From Lysobacterales bacterium (lineage in GTDB: Bacteria > Pseudomonadota > Gammaproteobacteria > Xanthomonadales > Marinicellaceae): DNA of 9,675 nucleotides. A program made the position numbers and the translations under genes. The notes below the pieces were generated by a model, which ran no database searches, had not been told where the DNA came from, and was given only the letters and a program-made list of their open reading frames with translations. The stretch covers positions 1-9,675 of the forward strand of contig JALSIL010000530.1 in assembly GCA_026990095.1 (NCBI GenBank), read 5' to 3'. Below are positions 5,951-9,675 of the stretch, one piece after another (within the stretch, counting starts at the first letter, position 1; each line of letters begins with the position of its first letter).

Positions 5951-6202
5951 ATGAAATTTATTTTAATCCAAATTCTCAAAGGCTATAAGTATTTTATCAG
6001 CCCTCTACTGGGAAACAACTGTCGCTATTACCCCAGTTGTTCTGAGTACATGATGACGGCAATTGAACGTTTTGGTGTGTTAAAAGGAATTGGCTTAGGC
6101 ATCAAACGGCTTGGGCGTTGTCACCCAGGCACCGAAGGTGGACTAGATCATGTCCCTGAGCAAAAAAACAAACCAAATAAATGTGAGCATCACCATGAAT
6201 AG
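5951..6202 (+). CDS. yidD: Membrane protein insertion efficiency factor YidD
   Basis: This small protein of 83 residues is associated with the inner face of the cytoplasmic membrane and aids YidC-dependent insertion. The hallmarks are all present: GYKYFISPLLG (11-21), CRYYPSCSEY (24-33) and KRLGRCHPG (52-60), with conserved Cys24, Cys30 and Cys57, then GGLDHVP. An amphipathic N-terminus (MKFILIQILKGY) provides the membrane-binding helix. The tail after VP is charged and ends in CEHHHE, a small metal-binding-like cluster not typical of the family core. The gene lies outside the usual rpmH-rnpA-yidD-yidC cluster and instead overlaps pyrC by 8 bp. No Shine-Dalgarno sequence is seen before the ATG. 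Confidence 0.95.
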   Translation: MKFILIQILKGYKYFISPLLGNNCRYYPSCSEYMMTAIERFGVLKGIGLGIKRLGRCHPGTEGGLDHVPEQKNKPNKCEHHHE

Positions 6203-7532
6203 AACTGTTATCAAAAATACCAAAATCGTCAATGAAATGCAAATTTTGGAATCCGACTTAATCATTAAGGGCGATAAGATTCTTGCAATTGGAAACAACC
6301 TAACGGTTAAAGACAATGACAAAGTTATTGACGCACAAGGCATGCACCTCCTTCCTGGAATGATAGACGACCAAGTTCACTTCAGAGAACCAGGCATGCC
6401 TGATAAAGGTAAATTTATTACCGAATCAGCCGCGGCAGTAGCAGGTGGCATAACTTCTGTCATGGATATGCCCAATACCTCGCCACTAACCATCACCGAA
6501 CATGCCATTGTTGACAAACACAACCTCATTGCAGGTCATTCGCATTGCAACTATGGCTTTTATCTTGGTGCTACCAATGATAATATTGAAGACATTAAGT
6601 CAATTGATACTAGCTTAATATGCGGAGTGAAAGTTTTTATGGGAGCTTCCACTGGCAATATGCTTGTAGATAATGAGAAAACACTCAACAAGATTTTTAA
6701 ACACGCACCTCTTCTCATTGCAACACATTGCGAAAGCACACCCATAATTACCGAAAATGAACGCATTGCCCGAGAAAAATACGGTAAAGATGTACCAATA
6801 AATCAGCATGGTCTGATTCGTTCTCGTGAGGCCTGTATTGCTTCCACCAATCTTGCCATGTCACTGGCTCAAAAACATAACTCCAAATTGCATGTATTGC
6901 ATATTTCTACCGCTGAAGAAGTGGCTTTATTTAAACAACTGCCACTCGAACAAAAGCAAATTACTGCCGAAGCCTGTGTTCACTTCACGTGGTTTGATGA
7001 TCATGACTACGAAAAACTCGGTGCATTAATCAAATGCAACCCTGCGATTAAACAATGTTCTGATAAATTGGCCATTATTGATGGCATAAACCATGGAAAT
7101 CTCGATATTATAGCCACCGATCATGCTCCGCATACTTGGGATGAAAAACACAACAAGTATTTTAAAGCACCCTCTGGCTTGCCTTTGGTGCAAACAGCTT
7201 TAACTAGTTTATTAACACAAGTGAATCAAAGCAAATTTACAATCGAGAAAATTGTACAAAAAACATCTCACAATGTTGCCGATTTATTTAATGTCAAAAA
7301 ACGTGGCTATATCCGTGAAGGTTATTTTGCCGACCTCGTGTTAGTTGACATGAATAAAGAACAAACCATATCGCATAAATCCATGCTATATCGCTGTGGT
7401 TGGACGCCTTATGATGGACAACAATTCAGTGCATCTATTGAAAAAACTTGGGTTAACGGCGAGCTTAAATGGAATAACAACACGCTTTGTGGTGAAGCAA
7501 ACGGACAAAAACTTAAATATATACGTAATTAA
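6195..7532 (+). CDS. pyrC: Dihydroorotase (long, class I-like)
   Basis: This enzyme interconverts N-carbamoyl-aspartate and dihydroorotate, the third step of de novo pyrimidine synthesis. At 445 residues it has the long amidohydrolase form. Motifs are DDQVHFREPG (58-67) with His62 and Arg64, DMPNT (91-95), GVKVFMG with the carboxylated-lysine candidate Lys146, THCES with His178, LHVLHIST with His236, and ATDHAPH with catalytic Asp309. The first metal His of the usual HxH pair is Gln60. I recall DDQVHFREPG from a known subgroup of dihydroorotases, so the enzyme is probably active, perhaps with altered metal binding. I chose the ATG at 6195, inside the yidD stop region, because homologues begin at this point (RTVIKNTKIV). 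An in-frame ATG at 6150 would add 15 lysine/polar residues from the yidD overlap. Overlap with yidD indicates translational coupling. No terminator follows. Confidence 0.92.
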   Translation: MNRTVIKNTKIVNEMQILESDLIIKGDKILAIGNNLTVKDNDKVIDAQGMHLLPGMIDDQVHFREPGMPDKGKFITESAAAVAGGITSVMDMPNTSPLTITEHAIVDKHNLIAGHSHCNYGFYLGATNDNIEDIKSIDTSLICGVKVFMGASTGNMLVDNEKTLNKIFKHAPLLIATHCESTPIITENERIAREKYGKDVPINQHGLIRSREACIASTNLAMSLAQKHNSKLHVLHISTAEEVALFKQLPLEQKQITAEACVHFTWFDDHDYEKLGALIKCNPAIKQCSDKLAIIDGINHGNLDIIATDHAPHTWDEKHNKYFKAPSGLPLVQTALTSLLTQVNQSKFTIEKIVQKTSHNVADLFNVKKRGYIREGYFADLVLVDMNKEQTISHKSMLYRCGWTPYDGQQFSASIEKTWVNGELKWNNNTLCGEANGQKLKYIRN

Positions 7533-7554
7533 CGGCATTATTCACTCTATTATC

Positions 7555-7582
7555 TTGACCCGTTGTTTTAGTTCGCTAAAAT
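7555..7582 (+). promoter_or_regulatory. Candidate promoter of the sahR-like gene
   Basis: TTGACC (7555-7560), a 16-bp spacer and TAAAAT (7577-7582) lie 28 bp before the ATG at 7611. The gene therefore has its own promoter in the gap after pyrC. Confidence 0.6.
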
Positions 7583-7596
7583 TAAGACATCTCTAA

Positions 7597-7612
7597 ATCA
7601 AGATATAAAGAT
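7597..7612 (+). promoter_or_regulatory. Imperfect palindrome, possible autoregulatory operator
   Basis: ATCAAGAT-ATAAAGAT is an imperfect inverted repeat (5 of 8 positions pair) just downstream of the promoter and touching the start codon. ArsR-family repressors commonly bind such positions, and an ATCAAGATAT-type half-site is what I would expect for SahR. I hold this weakly. Confidence 0.25.
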
Positions 7613-8534
7613 GAATATAGCTCATGTGTTTAAATTATTAGCTGATGAAACTCGTTTGCGTTTACTTCTATTGTTGCAAGGCAACGAGTTAACAGTTGCT
7701 GAACTTTCAGCAACCCTGCAATTAGCACAACCACGAATTTCCACACACCTAGCCAAACTCAAAGAGCAACGTTTTGTTCTAGGGAGAAAAGACGGTGTTT
7801 CAAGCTACTATCGTCTCAATACAGCGTTTATTTCCGATAATTACCAAACCCTATGGACTAGTTTAGTTAAACAAGGACAGCAGGATTCTATTGTTATACA
7901 AGATGAAGAAAGACTCAAATTAGTCTTATCAGAAAGAGCAAAAAACAAAAACTGGGTGGATTCGGTAGCTGGAGATATGGAAAGGCAATATTCTCCAGGA
8001 AGAAGTTGGGAAGCCACAACTCGGGCAATAAGCTATCTTTTAGATTTAGGCGATGTCTTGGATATCGGCTCTGGAGATGGAGTTTTGGCTGAATTATTGC
8101 ACCAAAGAGCCAAAACCTATACCTGTATCGATAGCAGTGAGTTGGTCATAAAAGCAGCTCAAAAACGCTTAAAACATGCCAAGAATATTAATTACCAAGT
8201 CGCTGATATGCATTTATTGAACTTGCCAGATAAGAAATTTGACACCGTATTTTTACTGCATGTTTTAACCTATTCCAATCAAGCAGAAGATGCTATCAGG
8301 CAGGCATTTCAGTACTTGCAAGCCAATGGCAAATTACTTGTATCAACATTGAACAAACATTCACATACTGATATTGTGAAAGATTTCGGGCATGTAAACA
8401 ATGGATTTTCACCAAAACAGTTAGAACGGTTATGTAAAAAAGTTGGTTTCACTGAAGTCAATGTAAAAGTAACCTCAAAAGAAAACCGAAGACCCCACTT
8501 TGAAGTCATCACATTGGAGGCAATAAAACCCTAA
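7611..8534 (+). CDS. sahR: SahR-like regulator: ArsR HTH fused to methyltransferase-fold domain
   Basis: This protein has 307 residues in two domains. Residues 1-85 are an ArsR-type winged helix (FKLLADETRLRLLLLL, TVAELSATLQLAQPRISTHLAKL). The metal motif ELCVCDL is replaced by ELTVAEL with no cysteine, so it is not a metal sensor of that type. Residues about 130-305 are a class I SAM-dependent methyltransferase fold with motif I VLDIGSGDG (149-157), acidic Asp174 after strand 2 and FDTVFLLHVL (210-219). SahR, known from other proteobacteria, has this architecture. It represses SAM-cycle genes and is released by S-adenosylhomocysteine bound in the methylase-like domain. The downstream neighbour is metH, a core SahR target, which supports the name. 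A catalytically active methyltransferase remains an alternative. No strong ribosome binding site is visible. Confidence 0.8.
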   Translation: MNIAHVFKLLADETRLRLLLLLQGNELTVAELSATLQLAQPRISTHLAKLKEQRFVLGRKDGVSSYYRLNTAFISDNYQTLWTSLVKQGQQDSIVIQDEERLKLVLSERAKNKNWVDSVAGDMERQYSPGRSWEATTRAISYLLDLGDVLDIGSGDGVLAELLHQRAKTYTCIDSSELVIKAAQKRLKHAKNINYQVADMHLLNLPDKKFDTVFLLHVLTYSNQAEDAIRQAFQYLQANGKLLVSTLNKHSHTDIVKDFGHVNNGFSPKQLERLCKKVGFTEVNVKVTSKENRRPHFEVITLEAIKP

Positions 8535-8536
8535 AA

Positions 8537-8606
8537 TGTCATCCCCGCGAATGTGGGGAACCAGCATATTAAATAAAACTGGATTCCCGATTTCTCGGGA
8601 ATGACA
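8537..8606. repeat. Dispersed inverted-repeat element of the GTCATTCCCG type
   Basis: Two 28-bp arms (8537-8564 and 8579-8606) face each other across a 14-bp AT spacer. The outer ends are exact (TGTCAT and ATGACA) and the inner ends are CCAG and CTGG. Each arm also folds alone: CCCC...GGGG on the left, TTCCCGA-TTTC-TCGGGAA (8584-8601) on the right. The sequence resembles the GTCATTCCCGCG/CGCGGGAATGAC repeat scattered in many proteobacterial genomes. It begins 2 bp after the sahR stop and ends 17 bp before metH, so it may act as a partial terminator or mRNA stabiliser between them. Confidence 0.8.
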
Positions 8607-8623
8607 AATAAAAATGATTACAA

Positions 8624-9675
8624 ATGAATATTAAACAGCAACTAACTGAACTCCTTGAACAACGCATTTTATTGCTAGATTCAGCAATGGGAACCATGAT
8701 TCAAGCCCATAAATTCACCGAAAGTGATTTTCGCGGCGATTTATTTGCCAATCACCAAATGCCATTGAAAGGCGATAATGATTTATTGTCATTAACCCAA
8801 CCGCAAGCTATTTTAGATATTCACCGTGCCAATCTTAAAGCAGGTTCTGATTTATTAGAAACCAATACTTTCAACGCTACGCAGATTGCACAAGCTGATT
8901 ATGGTATGGAAGAACAGAACTACCAAATTAATTTTCAATCGGCAAAATTAGCCAAACAAGCCTGTTTAGAATACAGCACCCCTGAAAAACCCCGCTTTGT
9001 GGTAGGTGTGCTTGGTCCAACCAATCGCACGGCATCTATTTCTCCTGACATCAACCGCCCAAGTTTTCGCAATGTTTCATTTCAAGAGTTGGTGGACAAT
9101 TACATCGAATGTGCCAATGCCTTGCTGGATGGTGGGGCAGATTTGTTGATGGTGGAAACCATATTCGACACGCTTAATTGCAAAGCCGCTTTGTACGCTA
9201 TTTCTGAGGTTTTGGATGAACGGGACGAAGATATTGCCATCATGATTTCGGGTACTATCGTTGATGCTTCGGGTCGAACCTTGTCAGGACAAACCAACGA
9301 AGCGTTTTACAATTCCGTGCGCCATATCAAACCCCTTTCTATTGGCTTAAATTGTGCACTTGGCGCCGATGAATTGCGACCTTATGTGCAAGAATTGTCA
9401 CAAATTTGTGAGTGCTTTGTTTCGGTTCATCCTAATGCTGGCTTGCCCAATGAGTTGGGCGAATACGATGAAACGCCCGAAGAAATGGCAGAAATCATCG
9501 AACAATGGGCAGATGCTGGGCAGATAAATATTATCGGCGGCTGTTGTGGAACCACGCCCAAACACATCAAAGTTTTGGCTCAAACCATGCATGGCAAAGT
9601 GCCACGAAAATTACCAAAAATCAAAACCATGACACGCTTGTCAGGATTAGAAGCGTTTAATATCAGTGAAGATTT
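8624..9675 (+). CDS. metH: Cobalamin-dependent methionine synthase, N-terminal part (runs off window)
   Basis: MetH transfers a methyl group from methyltetrahydrofolate through cobalamin to homocysteine. The window holds the first 350 codons, without a stop, corresponding to the homocysteine-binding domain. The frame opens MNIKQQLTELLEQRILLLDSAMGTMIQ. The zinc ligands are visible as Cys244 (GLNCALGADELRP) and Cys307-Cys308 (GGCCGTTPKHI), each three residues earlier than in E. coli. Other conserved segments are ETNTFNAT and GPTNRTASISPD. The last residues (RLSGLEAFNISED) lie at the link to the folate domain, so it cannot be told whether the gene continues as full-length MetH or is the first half of a split metH. 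No Shine-Dalgarno sequence is seen. A six-codon out-of-frame ORF (8614-8634) overlaps the start. Control by the upstream SahR-like protein is inferred. Confidence 0.95.
   Translation, partial: MNIKQQLTELLEQRILLLDSAMGTMIQAHKFTESDFRGDLFANHQMPLKGDNDLLSLTQPQAILDIHRANLKAGSDLLETNTFNATQIAQADYGMEEQNYQINFQSAKLAKQACLEYSTPEKPRFVVGVLGPTNRTASISPDINRPSFRNVSFQELVDNYIECANALLDGGADLLMVETIFDTLNCKAALYAISEVLDERDEDIAIMISGTIVDASGRTLSGQTNEAFYNSVRHIKPLSIGLNCALGADELRPYVQELSQICECFVSVHPNAGLPNELGEYDETPEEMAEIIEQWADAGQINIIGGCCGTTPKHIKVLAQTMHGKVPRKLPKIKTMTRLSGLEAFNISED

Noticed and set aside
6150..6194. Longer pyrC start adding 15 residues
   Set aside because: The extension is yidD sequence in another frame, and dihydroorotase homology starts at the ATG at 6195.
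6560..6809. Antisense frames in pyrC
   Set aside because: They have no recognisable domains and lie opposite conserved dihydroorotase motifs.
8535..8623. SAM riboswitch upstream of metH
   Set aside because: The gap is almost filled by the inverted repeat and shows none of the conserved SAM-I or SAM-II core segments.

Overview
The window is an AT-rich stretch of chromosome from a proteobacterium, most likely a gammaproteobacterium. Evidence for this is the RF2 gene with its built-in UGA frameshift site, a DksA of proteobacterial type and length, YidD, and a SahR-like regulator placed in front of metH. I cannot name a genus from sequence alone. Gene density is high, there is no gene-free stretch above 300 bases, and I see no tRNA, rRNA, CRISPR array or complete insertion sequence.

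Region 1 (1-1213) looks like accessory DNA. It starts with a chimeric open frame on the + strand. This frame joins the N-terminal DNA-binding segment of an integron-type tyrosine recombinase to the helix-turn-helix of an MqsA/YgiT-like antitoxin. Between the two lies a short insert bounded by 12-bp direct repeats and carrying two compact palindromes. It is followed on the - strand by a complete higB-higA toxin-antitoxin pair, whose promoter lies so close to the toxin start that the mRNA would be leaderless or nearly so. The + strand homology stops where the higA tail begins, as if the module had landed in the older gene.

Region 2 (1214-4189) holds a divergent pair with overlapping promoters. 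On the - strand is a large membrane diguanylate cyclase with a lipobox signal sequence, a periplasmic domain, seven membrane helices, a GAF-like segment and GGDEF. On the + strand is a permuted papain-fold (YiiX/YaeF-like) hydrolase. The latter ends at a hairpin terminator that also serves the converging prfB.

Region 3 (4190-5950) is a - strand dksA-prfB unit: a DksA with only one of the four zinc cysteines and Glu in place of the usual second tip Asp, followed 41 bp later by full-length RF2 read through a programmed +1 frameshift. Region 4 (5951-7532) is a + strand yidD-pyrC pair overlapping by 8 bp, which is an unusual home for yidD. Region 5 (7533-9675) carries a SahR-like ArsR/methyltransferase-fold regulator with its own promoter, a 70-bp inverted repeat of the dispersed GTCATTCCCG type, and the first 350 codons of metH, which runs off the window. 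SahR is known elsewhere to control S-adenosylmethionine-cycle genes in response to S-adenosylhomocysteine, so the two genes probably form a local regulatory circuit.

Most of the window is housekeeping. The items that merit a second look are the chimeric, repeat-bearing ORF, the lipobox/7TM diguanylate cyclase, the altered DksA, and the sahR-repeat-metH arrangement.
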